From Thamnocephalis sphaerospora (Eukaryota > Zoopagomycota > Zoopagomycetes > Zoopagales > Sigmoideomycetaceae), in contig KZ992651.1 in the NCBI GenBank assembly GCA_003614735.1, positions 1 to 23,766 on the forward strand: DNA of 23,766 nucleotides, written 5' to 3'. The number at the start of each line of letters is the position of its first letter. The first letter of the stretch is position 1. Below are positions 1 through 9,527 of the stretch, piece by piece. A model generated the notes under the pieces. It made no database searches, had not been told where the DNA came from, and saw only the letters and a list, made by a program, of their open reading frames with translations. A program made the translations under genes and the position numbers.

Positions 1-246
1 GCTTGGCAGTAAGATTAGCTCACCTATGTTGCATTAGAGCTTGCCGCCTCTGTGTCAATCGACGCGTACCGCTGGCCACATGATTAATCCAAAACACAAA
101 TGGCCCCGCTTTCTTTGAATGGCACATGTGCGCCTATTGTCACTTGAATGCACGGTAGCCAATAAAACGTATTATATAGGCGATGCAAGCATAAAAGTGC
201 TATTGATCGTAGCGTACAGGCGGGGAATAAAGAAGGCGCTGCGCTG
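1..246. other. Non-coding left edge, 3' flank of the WOPR gene
   Basis: No supportable gene lies here. The stretch follows the stop codon of the minus-strand WOPR gene and probably holds its 3' untranslated region. It is more A/T-rich than the coding sequence beside it. Short open frames on both strands match no family I know. Confidence 0.5.
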
Positions 247-1875
247 TTACACTGGTCTACAATACGGATGGCTTCGCAGAGAAGGTGGCAATGCCGACGG
301 GCGGCTGCTGCCTTTGTGGGTGGCATTTTTGGCATCCACAGATGCTCGCTGTGAGCCGAGCCAAGGAGGCTGCGTCGGCGATGCCTCGGCCGTATGCGTC
401 GTCAGCGAAAAAGTGCATACCGAGCATCTCAGCCGAGCAATACTGCGAATTGAGCCGTTGGGTTGGTGGTGCAGAGCACGAGGCTGCTGCAAAATGGAAT
501 GTCTGTGAAAAGCAAAGGTACCGTGTGGTTCATCCTGCCAGCAGTCGATGGGCAGTGGTGCCGCGCCAGCAACATGATGCGCCAATGGGCTGCTACCTGG
601 ATCACAGTAAGACTCGGTCGACGGTCCTACGTCGTAGTGATGGTGCGTCCACGGTTGGCTGAAGGGACGCGCGGCATTGCCAGACGGCCGGACATGTGCT
701 TCGCCATTGTGCGTCAACACCGTCCTTGTATGCTGGTAGACATGCAAGCTGCGTGGCAAATGGCGGCTTCGCGGTTCACCAGGTACAAGAGGCGTGTGCA
801 CTGCTACCGGTCGAAGGGATAAAGGACGGTACTCGCAATTCGCGCGCGAGTATACGCAGTCAGAGCAGTTGCAATCCACCGGATATGGCTGCAGATGGTG
901 CTCTGGTGTGGACCTGGCCAGAGATGGCTGGTCAAACGCACCTGGCGCTTCACGCCGACGCACTGCAGTCTGATGAGGCAGCAATGAACTGGCCTCGCGA
1001 TGTAGGTGTATGCGAGAGGACGTATGATAATAGGAGGGCGGCGTTGGTGACTGCCGAACCAAATGTGGCTGCTGCGGACGTGGCTTAAGGGACGGGCGTA
1101 TCGGCGTGGATGACCATTTGTATTCACGCCCACGCTGGCTAGTATCGCGCGACGTAGATGTGTACAGCTGAGTGTCAACATCGATGCTTGAGAGCTGCGG
1201 ATCGTCGGTAGGTCGGCGCAGCTTGCCTGCGGCCAAGTCAGCCGCTGTGAAGTAGCCGACTAGGTGCAGTACTCGGCCGTCACGTGTCTTGAGCGATAGG
1301 GAGCGTTTGGTCAGACCGCCGGGCTTGATTGCCAGCATAATTCCAGACGACGTGTATGCAAAGCCGGAGGGCGCCTTTACATTTGCCGCCGATTTCTGTG
1401 GTGAATAGGCAGCAGCAGGGTCATCCGCAGAATTGTTAATTGGCCTAGTAGCTGCATCATCACCGCTGGCGAGTTCGTCGTACACGTCGGCGGTGCTCTC
1501 CTGTCTGCTGGTGCTCTTGCCGTTGAGGTCACTCCGACTATCGCCATCTGCGGAGTCTTGTTTGCTGCGCGATGACATATCATTGAACAGCTCATAATAA
1601 GAGATAAAGTTGTCATGAGGCCTTGACGAGGTCCAGCAGCGGCCATCCGTCCAGCGGCGGATGCTGGCTTCGCTTTCGCACCAGACAAAAATGGAACCGG
1701 AATGAATGTGCTTTTTCCGATCGGAAGTTGACGGCCGCCATTTGATAGGATGAAGGATACCTTTGCGACAGCCCTCGAAAATGAGTAGCGCATCGCGCAT
1801 CGTCTCGACATGGCCAATATAGGTCGGTGTCACGGCAGCTCGCTTCGGAAATTGTTTAAAAACTAATTGGGCCAT
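247..1875 (-). CDS. WOPR-domain (Gti1/Pac2/Wor1 family) transcription factor
   Basis: A single open frame of 542 codons encodes a fungal WOPR DNA-binding regulator. Known members (Wor1, Ryp1, Gti1, Pac2) control morphology, mating or sporulation in the nucleus. The first half of the bipartite domain spans residues ~15-97, with DALLIFEGCRKGIL, SGSIFVW and the hallmark RRWTDGRCWTSSR. After a polar linker rich in S, D and A (~100-180), the second half spans ~183-225, with KPGGLTKRSLSLKT and LHLVGYF. The remaining ~310 residues are low complexity, rich in H, P, S and R, with a small Cys cluster (CNCSDC). Such disordered tails are usual in the family. The start is the Met just before the domain. 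The gene is intronless, unlike nearly all its neighbours, and has a very long upstream region. I cannot say whether it is closer to Wor1/Gti1 or to Pac2. Confidence 0.93.
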   Translation of the reverse strand: MAQLVFKQFPKRAAVTPTYIGHVETMRDALLIFEGCRKGILHPIKWRPSTSDRKKHIHSGSIFVWCESEASIRRWTDGRCWTSSRPHDNFISYYELFNDMSSRSKQDSADGDSRSDLNGKSTSRQESTADVYDELASGDDAATRPINNSADDPAAAYSPQKSAANVKAPSGFAYTSSGIMLAIKPGGLTKRSLSLKTRDGRVLHLVGYFTAADLAAGKLRRPTDDPQLSSIDVDTQLYTSTSRDTSQRGREYKWSSTPIRPSLKPRPQQPHLVRQSPTPPSYYHTSSRIHLHREASSLLPHQTAVRRREAPGAFDQPSLARSTPEHHLQPYPVDCNCSDCVYSRANCEYRPLSLRPVAVHTPLVPGEPRSRHLPRSLHVYQHTRTVLTHNGEAHVRPSGNAARPFSQPWTHHHYDVGPSTESYCDPGSSPLAHHVAGAAPLPIDCWQDEPHGTFAFHRHSILQQPRALHHQPNGSIRSIARLRCSVCTFSLTTHTAEASPTQPPWLGSQRASVDAKNATHKGSSRPSALPPSLRSHPYCRPV

Positions 1876-3693
1876 AATGGGGGCCTGTGCTTGGACCTAT
1901 TACAGCCAGTCCAAGTGGTATATGGTCGGTACGAATGTGCTAGTGGTTAAGCGGTTGGGTGCTTTTATGCTATATCACAGATAAGCATATAAAGGTGCGA
2001 GTTTTGGGAAATTGTGGATGGGGTTTTGGCGGCAGACTGTGAGCTTGGAGTGGGTGAAATGTGAAAGCAAAAAGTAGCAGCGCAATGACCAGCGTACTTA
2101 TGAGCGTTGCAGACTGCTCGTGTGAGGCGATGCACACCAGATTTAACCGGCCCACGAGCAGTTTGCTCGGGCTAAGTAGTAGACGGGACCGTGGGGAGGC
2201 TTCTTGGCAAAAACGGCAAATGCACGGCACACGTGAGATTGATACAAGGCTGACAGAAAGTCGGTGCCGACACAGCCCAAGTGTTGCGCGGGCGACGAGT
2301 ATTTGTCACAGAGTAGTGGTATGTCGCCAAGGCTGTTCTGCTCTGTTGCGCAGGTCGGCAAAACTATTAATAATGAAGCAAGCTCGTGCTGGAAGCCTAC
2401 GTATGACCGGCAGAGATCCGTTTACTACCGGTAGTTAAAAAAGATGCATCGTATGACGTGATCTAGTATGGAAAGCAGCAGCATACACGGTGAGAACGTG
2501 CACAGCTACGGAGGCCCATACTAAAATAGCGCCATTGCCGCTCCTAAAATGTGCTAAATTTGCCCTGCTACATTGAAGCAGCCTAAAAAGGCTATAGTGA
2601 TAGAGCGTGTCTTTCTGGTGGGTGCAAAATGGCAAGGTGTTTGGAATATGCCTGGTAGCACTACCGTTCTGTGGTTTGTCATTCGGCACCACCAGCCGAC
2701 AGGCAGGAGCGCATGTTAATGGCGCTAACAAAAGCGGCAAATCATGATGTAAGAGTGGCGACTATTCCCGTATTCCAGAACAATGGAAGGGCATGCAATG
2801 ACACACCTTACTCACCATGAAGTCAGCGGCGGCTGTTTGGCTCCGTTTCCGCTGTGCCAAGTTTTATTCAAACGGGGCCCAGCAAATGAGGTTGGCAAGC
2901 AAACCACTGCAGTTTGGGACAGCTCATACATCTTATGGAGACCAAGTAGCCATTGATGCAAGACATAGTATAGAGAGAAAGTATGACAAGGAAACCAAAA
3001 AGACGCTAATGGCCCAATCTCCTACCAGCCCGTTTGAACATTGTTTATTGAAGCAGCAAACGATGAGGTGATATTTCGCTTGGCGTTTCAACTCAATACA
3101 TGCAGCTGAGGCTTTCTAAACGCATGTAAAACGATCTCCTCAATAGCTGTAGTTTTACTTGAAGAGGCATTGGCGCGCGTGCTATGGCTTGCCGATGGCA
3201 CATGCTATAGATCACCTGTCTTGACCAGGTGCACGTGCGCCAAACGCCGTACCAGCAGCCGCATGATTTGCTTCTATCAATATACCATAGTAAAAGTCAC
3301 GCTAACACGCTCCAATCTCGGCTGCAAATGCAGCCCGGCCTGTTCTCAAATGACTGTGAAAATGCCAATTGCCATGTAGCACGCGGTAATCGCGCCACAT
3401 ACATGCCGCCTGCTTCTATTCAGATGTAGTCCCGGTACTGAGTCGGAATAGAATTTGCCCTGGCCATCATATGACTTGCGTAGTGTTCCTGCCATCCCAA
3501 TAGACATACCTGATGTGCCGGTCGCTATAATTAGCAATTGACATGCGCAGCTGATTAAGGCAGTGCCGAGTTGACATGGCGATTTGCCTGGTCATGTCTA
3601 TGTGAAGGCGTTGTTTACTTTGTCAAAGTTGCTGTGGTGGGCAAAAATACACCGCCATCCTTTTTTCGTCAACGGCATTTGACGTCGACAACC
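1876..3693. other. 1.8 kb intergenic region between divergent WOPR and ZNHIT2 genes
   Basis: No convincing gene is visible over 1.8 kb. It is more A/T-rich than the flanking coding DNA, and its short open frames (the longest starting at an ATG is about 125 codons) match nothing and lack splice sites that would extend them. It should contain both divergent promoters. WOPR genes such as Candida WOR1 are known for very long upstream regions and leaders, so a long regulatory region for the WOPR gene is a reasonable inference. A partial inverted repeat near 1962-1996 is listed separately. Confidence 0.6.
1962..1996. repeat. Imperfect A/T-rich inverted repeat upstream of the WOPR gene
   Basis: CTTTTATGCTATA on the left and AAGCATATAAAGG on the right are roughly inverted copies around CACAG. 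The element lies ~90 bp upstream of the WOPR start codon. Its minus strand reads ATATAGCATAAAAG, so it may simply contain a TATA-like core promoter. Pairing is interrupted, so this is a weak call. Confidence 0.3.
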
Positions 3694-5386
3694 ATGCTAG
3701 AAACACCACCACCACCACCATCACCAAACGAGGAGGACGCGCAAGGGCCGTGTGGCGTGTGAGTAGTGGCGGCCTGCGATTTACAGCCAATGCGTTGTGG
3801 CGATCGCCTAGCTCGCCTAACTCACCTGCACAGTTGCCTAATTCAGGCTGCTCGCTACACTTGCCCGCGGTGCAATCTACGCTATTGTTCGCTGACATGC
3901 TACCGCGAGGAGGTAAATGCGCGGGCAATTAGTGACATATTTCAGTTGGCTCACCGAGATAATGATTTCTCAGGCACATCTTGCATGTTCCGAGAAGTTC
4001 TACAAGGAGCAGCTCGTGGAAGAGTTGAAAAACACGCGTGTCGACAGTGCCGAACGCACGCGCATGCTCCAGTTTCTTACCAATTTGGAGCATGCTTCTG
4101 CTAAAGGCGAGGAGAGTTTGGGCACTTACAACACCAGCGATGACGACGACGATGACGACGACAGCCATAGCAGTAATGATACAGCTAGCGAAATTGATCT
4201 AGCAGAACGGTTGAACGGGCTCAGTCTTGGTAACGACGTAAATGCGCTGCTGTGGACAAGTTTGCGCCGTGCTAATAATTCGGCTCGATGTAGAGTCTGC
4301 AACATTTGACGATATTTGGCGCCGGCTGACACAGGAGGAGCGGCGACACTTTGAAGAGTGTGTGTTACAGGGAGATACATCTGAACGGAATGCTCTGTTG
4401 CAGCATCTGGCACCACGGCAGCCCTGGTGGGAGCTAAGCGGCGACACAAAGCAGCTAATTACCGTTGGCGACGGAGACGAGACATCAACAGCGTCAACAC
4501 AACATGGACCTGCACCACTACCTGGCCTGCCGCCGCTGGAACACCTCGTGCGCACAGCCCCCAGCGATGGGCTCCTTCTTCATTTTATTCCTGTGTTGTA
4601 GGTGTTGTAGCATCGTGCTGTTTGCTGGCGCTTGCTTCTCAGACAGCCGCTAACATGCTTGCACATCAGATACGCCTACGTATTTGCCTGGCGTCATTTG
4701 GATGGGGAATTGACCGACGATATGGCGGATACAGCGGCCATTCTGCTAGCAGCGGCACCACTGCTGGCATCGCGCGAGCGCATCGTGTTCTCCAGCGCTG
4801 AAGAAGCCATTGGGGATGCGTATCAGCGGCTTGCTGAGGTAAGATTCTACATGTGCGTTTGGTGATGGGCATAGGTGCTAACATATCTGCCGATTGGCAT
4901 CATTAGTCACCGTGCTACAGCCAGTCTGCTGGTGCGCTGATTGCACTTGTAGCAGATCTAGGTCGATTGTTTTCTGGCTCTTATGCATCGCTTTCAGCGG
5001 CATTGGCCGACATATACCGCATATTGGATGCTGCATCTCAAAAGTCGTGCCCAAGCAGTAGAGCACAGGGCACCAAACAGCTTGACAGCACTCTTCGTCG
5101 GCGCGCCTTTACAGCAGCACGCAAAGTATACTTTTTCGCTGTCTACCTGCAATGGCTACAAGAGCGCGATGCATCTGGGCAAGCATTGGCTCTGTTACAG
5201 GCATCTATAGAGGTCGACCATCAGAAACGGCGCCAGCAAGAAGATGTATATATTGCGGAGCTACATGCTGTCGAGGCACAGTTAGGGGAACGGCAGCGAC
5301 CATCAGCCGCCAAGGACACTGTCGCTTCAGGTAGCCAGGACGCATTGCCAAAAAGTAAGATTGTCGAGCTACTGGGCGATGAATGA
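3694..5386 (+). CDS. HIT-type zinc finger protein, ZNHIT2-like, six exons
   Basis: Exons: 3694-3758, 3834-3912, 3974-4229, 4294-4597, 4670-4838, 4907-5386 (450 aa). The product is a zf-HIT protein. ZNHIT2 links the R2TP co-chaperone to U5 snRNP (PRPF8) assembly. Joining exons 1-3 restores the finger: C20-x2-C23, C32-x2-C35, C40-x3-C44 and H50/C53, with TCPRCNLRYCSLTCYRE. An acidic run of eight Asp follows (~residue 103). The ZNHIT2 C-terminal region then appears as FDDIWRRLTQEERRHFE, then PWW, then LPGLPPLEHL, then HFIPVLYAYVFAWRHLDGEL, and finally ARKVYFFAVYLQWL. Introns are 75, 61, 64, 72 and 68 nt, several with CTAAC/CTAAT branch sites. Intron 3 is the least certain: 4230-4293 gives SLESATFDD, and 4238-4295 (3' GAG) is an in-frame alternative. 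The stop lies 28 bp from the stop of the convergent oxidase gene. Confidence 0.88.
4139..4162 (+). repeat. GAY (Asp) trinucleotide run in the ZNHIT2-like gene
   Basis: Eight consecutive Asp codons, GAT and GAC mixed, lie in exon 3 within the acidic linker after the zinc finger. Mixed codon use argues for selection on the acidic stretch more than recent slippage, but the run may vary in length between strains. Confidence 0.75.
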
Positions 5387-5414
5387 TAGTAAAATTATCG
5401 ATGCAAGCGTGATG

Positions 5415-7061
5415 CTACACACAATTTGCTATACTAGCTGGCTGTATCGGCGGTAAGCTCATGTTAAAGTATGCAAGTAACTCTTTGGCCGCTCGCTCGC
5501 CAGTCCAGTGAGCACCATGTACATACGAATGCTGTGTCGGCGAAGTGTGCTCGCCTGCCCAAAATACCGCCGGATGCGCGGATAAAGTACTGGGCTGTGC
5601 TATTTCATCGGGTAAATCACCAGCTGCATTGCAAGGTCGCGCCAGCATGGCCATACATCCTGCACTACTGCCCACGGGAATGTACGAATAACTGCCACGT
5701 GCGTATATGTCCTGGCACCATCGGCTCATCATGCCGCGTACTGGCCGCACGCAAGGCGCTTGAGGAAAGTAGCATGCTAAATGACGAGCAAACAGATCGG
5801 CTACTTCGGCATCTGTTCGTTGCTCCAGCATTTCAGCCAGTGAGCAGTGTACGTAGGCAATCAAAGTCGGCGGATTGGTGGATTCCTCACACCGGCTGTG
5901 CTCGCTGTGTTGCACAGTCGGCATGCATTCAAACAGGATCGACTCGCGCGGCAGCACATCTGCTGCTGCAGCTGGGTCTGTGATCTCCAAGTCTGCTGGT
6001 CGCAGCGTAAGAAATGCGTAGCCAAGAGGCCAGAATGGCGGCAGTTTGTGGTCAAACTCCAGAATCACCTTGTTGTGTGCACCAACGCCCAGGCACTCAA
6101 TCGCCTGCTGACGTTGCGGGGACAGCGGCGGTGTAAACTGAATGACGCCAGCTTTGAGTACACCCAGAGGCACGGTGATGATGACTGCATCAGCGGCAAA
6201 TGTGCCATGCTCGGCAGTCGCTATCTGCACCATATCGCCTACGCTCAACAGTAAAGCTACATGAGAGAGTCATTCGTGCACTTTGGTGCCAAAAGTTAGC
6301 TCACCCGAATAATCAATATGCGTGACAACATGTTGCAGGCGAACATGACTCAGCAACGCATCACCGGCCAGCTTCTCAAGCACACGTGTATAGCCGCCCG
6401 CTACAAACATATCCTCACCAAGTAGTTCATCCTCTTCATTGATTCCGCACAGTGCAGCGTTGCTGAGTTCCGCAGAGATATCCTCTGCAATAACATCCGC
6501 AGCACAATGTAGCGCTGCACGGTCCAGTCCATACTGCTCGGCCGCACTGTCCAAGAGTGGCCGCAGCACAGCGTCTACGGAAAGATTGACATCCAAAGCT
6601 GGTAGGCTGTCTGCCTGCGCACATGCCGTCGCCAGTGCATCGTCCACCGCCATCAACAGCCGGCCAGATGCCGCTTCAGAAAGAACGGGGCCACCCGGAC
6701 GCGGCACTATCAAGGTGACCGGGCCTGGCACCAGGCACAGAGTCGATGCACTGCTGCAAGCAGCGGCAATCGCCACCAGCGGATTATCCTCCACGCCATG
6801 CATCAAGCTAGCTCCCAGTTCAACCGGTTGTCCGCTGCTCAGCATAGCGGTGTGTATGCGGCCTCCAATTCGGCCCCGCGCCTCCAGAATAACAGGCTCC
6901 AGACCGTGATCACGCAGCTGACGTGCTGTGCATAGTTAGCCGGCGGTACCTGAGACCTGACGGCGTAGCGTTTTCCGGCGCATCCAAGCGCTCTTACCGG
7001 CTGTTAGACCGGATATACCGGCGCCTACTACGACGACGCGTGGAAATGACACGGCTGCCAT
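5415..7061 (-). CDS. Flavin-containing amine oxidase A (polyamine oxidase/LSD-like fold), three exons
   Basis: Exons on the minus strand: 7061-6998, 6925-6305, 6238-5415 (502 aa); introns of 72 and 66 nt, both phase 1. FAD-dependent oxidases of this family oxidise polyamines or other amines, releasing an aldehyde and H2O2. Splicing intron 1 restores the Rossmann motif VVVVGAGISGLTAARQLRDHG (here broken: VVVVGAGISG then LTAARQLRDHG), followed by EARGRIGGRIHT. VPLGVLKAG, the flavin-proximal lysine (K285, GAHNK), GSYSYIPVGSSA and WAGEHT (455-460) are all present. The start Met lies eight residues before the Rossmann strand. No C-terminal SKL-type peroxisomal signal is seen. At residue 464, where maize PAO and LSD1 have a cage Tyr, there is Gln, so the substrate cannot be predicted. 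It is a close paralogue of the gene at 11222-12756. Confidence 0.92.
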
Positions 7062-7316
7062 TGCATAGCACAGCAAAACGTAGACGGCCTTTTGAATGTA
7101 AACAGTAAAGGAATACCGGTGCGTCTGACGGTGGCGTGCGGCGCAGTCTACGCACTTTATTGACCAGTTGCAGGTGACATTGCCTGCACGAAACTGGGTG
7201 TGCGGTTACATAGCGCCAACGTATCTCGTTCTGCTAACATCCGTGCCAGTATTTGAGTAGTCATTCATGCCAGCTCCCATGCAGCGCGCTGCAACGTGAG
7301 CGGCAGTGGCACGCAT

Positions 7317-8910
7317 CTAGGCATCTGCCTTGGCGCGCTTTTCCTCTGTGCCGCTGACAGCGGCCGTCTCGGTTTCGTCAGCTTTGCGCTTGCCGGTGCC
7401 TTCGCCGTTCTCATCAGCCGTTGCACTTGCTGTCTTCTTGGTAGAGCGCACCAAGTTAGTGAGATCGTTGACGGGGCCGCCAGTCGCCGGTCGCCGTGCT
7501 GCGCTCTCAGCACTTGCGCCGTCTTGCAGAGCTTGCGACACCGAAACAGTTTTTTGTCGAAGGTCTTCAATCTAAGCGGCGGCAGCCGATTGTAAGTCTA
7601 ATGTTTGCGCAACTAGCACAGACTTGGCATCTACCTTGGCCTCGATATCGGTCAAAAGACCCTGGAGATCGGCAGTTTCTGCTTGGTTGGATTTGTCGCT
7701 AGGTGTGGGCGGTTCCGCGTCGGCATCTGCTGGCTGCTTGCCCTTGTCTGTGCTTGCAGCGGCCTCCTTTTCCTCCTCTTCCTGGCGGAGAAGCTTCAGT
7801 CGGCGGCGTAGTACATCTGCTACAGCGCCAAGCTGCTCAACGGCCTGATCTTTCTTATTGGTATATTCAAAGCTAAGTGCGTGCTTATAGTACGCCTCGG
7901 CTAGGCGGCGGTCGTCGTTAGCATACAGCTTGGTTTTGATCTGAAGTGCCTCGCCATAGTCCTGCACTGCCTGCTCAAAGTTTTCTGCGCCAAATCATCA
8001 GTAAACTACGTATAGACTCAACACTGACAGGTCACACTCACCAGACTCGAGTGACACATCGCCAAGCAGCATGTACACCTCGCCTAGCTTTTCCTTGGCC
8101 TGTTCGGTGCTCTGACGCGAGTAGATGACGCGCGCTAGATCGAGAATCTCCCATGCCATGCCAAAATCATCGCCTGGCTCATCCTGCGCCTCGCCATCCT
8201 CTTCCTCTCCTTCCTCTCCTTCTTCGCCGTCGCCGCCGTCTTCATCATCGTCATCGTCATCGTCGTCATCATCATTGTCGTCGTCCTGATCCTCTGGTTC
8301 TTTGGAGCCCGTAGCATCAGCACTACCTTCGCCGGTGTCCACAATCTCCTCATCTTCTTGAGCGTCGTCGCCATCCATGTCGGGTTCTCCTAGGAATTGG
8401 AGGATTTTTGCAAGCGCCGGCATGGCTGCTGCAGGCAGGAAATTTATCGGTGCGGTAATGTGTCAGCGCGCACAGAGCAGCAACCTGTAATGCACAGCAG
8501 TACCCACACTGCGCCATTTCCTCCTCCTGCTCCTCTGCAGAAGCGGCTGCCTTTCCAGCCTGACTACCGAGTACGCCATTCTGCTGCACGGCATTGTGAA
8601 GCAGCGCCTTTCCGTACAAAAGAAGCACATCGGCGCATTCGGGTGCGTCCTGGCCAAAATGCTCGCCACTGCCGCACAATCACCCACAGTGTGCGTTAAC
8701 CAGACGCTCATGCTGTTTGTCCATCCCAGCGAATGTGCACGCATGCACCTACAGTAGCTGCGATGCCTGGCCATACTCCTGCACTGCGTCTTCGTATTGA
8801 GCCAGCGCAAATGCACGGTTGCCTTGCTTAATGTGCCGGTCAACGGCAGTCGTGTCAAACGAGCCGTCCATAGCCGCAATGACCGTAGTGGGTGCGATGG
8901 TGTTGTCCAT
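7317..8910 (-). CDS. NASP/Sim3/Hif1-type TPR histone chaperone, five exons
   Basis: Exons: 8910-8753, 8668-8508, 8428-8042, 7984-7635, 7571-7317 (436 aa); introns of 84, 79, 57 and 63 nt. This family binds histone H3 and H3-H4 through TPRs and an acidic patch, and escorts H3 (or CENP-A, for Sim3) to chromatin. TPR1 begins at ~25 (QGNRAFALAQYEDAVQEYG). It is followed by FGQDAPECADVLLLYGKALL, a family hallmark. A D/E-rich insert (~124-195) with a long Asp run interrupts TPR2, as in NASP. TPR2 resumes at MAWEILDLARVIY. The SHNi-TPR part follows with SLESENFEQAVQDYGEAL and KHALSFEYTNKKDQAVEQL. The tail has VNDLTNLVRSTKK and a lysine-rich GKRKADE nuclear-localisation-like end. The first Met is used as start; an in-frame Met14 is possible. 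Exon 3 could start three bases later at a second CAG. The gene is divergent from the MFS gene. Confidence 0.92.
8242..8287 (-). repeat. GAY (Asp) trinucleotide tract in the NASP-like gene
   Basis: The minus strand codes an almost pure Asp run (about 14 Asp with one Asn) from mixed GAT/GAC codons, inside the acidic insert of the TPR2 region. This is the expected acidic histone-binding patch of NASP proteins. Confidence 0.8.
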
Positions 8911-9527
8911 GGATGCGTGCAGCTGGTGGTGAAAAGAGCAAACGCGACAAAGTGGCGGCGGATTAAACGAGCCACATTTATTATTATTGTTTGCTCATGA
9001 CTGCAAAAAAACGCGACGCTGGCACTGACGATGCCCAGCTTGGGTTGACAGCAACCGTCCCGGTAGGAATACTGCACCAACCCGGGCTGACAACTACGCG
9101 TCCTTCCAGCACTGCGCTGAGCCCATGTTTAGCCGCCTGGCGCGCTAGCGCGTGGGCTAATAGTTTATCGCGGTATCACGCTCGCCGATATACGCTGCAG
9201 AACTTGTGCATCTTTGGCCGTAAGGCACTTTAGCTGCAGGGTACGGGCAAACCGATCTAATGATCGACGAATGAATTTGCAAAATCGGCGGCCACTCTAT
9301 CGTTACGCACCGGTGTTATAATTCTGCGACTATTTAGACGATTCCCAGTCGTCCCACGACGAAATATGTTGCGTAAGCGCTGCCGCGTCATCAGTGAGCT
9401 GGCCCTATCGAGCCGATAATGTTTGCCGACCCTTTGCTCGTCCGCCAGCGCCCACTTTCTTCCGGCTACTCGAGCTCGCTGTATTTTCAGCCAACACGGG
9501 CATTTGGAGGATCTACATGCTGTATCA
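8911..9527. promoter_or_regulatory. Divergent promoter region between NASP-like and MFS genes
   Basis: This 617-bp stretch separates the start codons of the minus-strand histone chaperone and the plus-strand transporter, so it must hold both promoters and leaders. An A/T-rich segment with repeated ATT triplets sits about 65 bp upstream of the chaperone start. I see no other gene and no clear operator. An upstream ATG at 9419 is out of frame with the transporter start. Confidence 0.5.

Noticed and set aside
1-40. Minus-strand ATG followed by a GTGAGC donor-like site at the left edge
   Set aside because: The putative exon would be only 11 nt and its continuation lies outside the window; such donor words are common by chance.
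2817-3071. 84-codon plus-strand frame in the large intergenic region
   Set aside because: No family resemblance, no supporting introns and no partner exons; the region is A/T-richer than real exons here. It could be an unknown small gene, but nothing supports it.
1876-3693. Candidate WOPR self-regulation sites (TTAAAGTT-like)
   Set aside because: By eye I found only partial matches, no exact copy of the motif as I remember it; a proper matrix scan would be needed to claim any.
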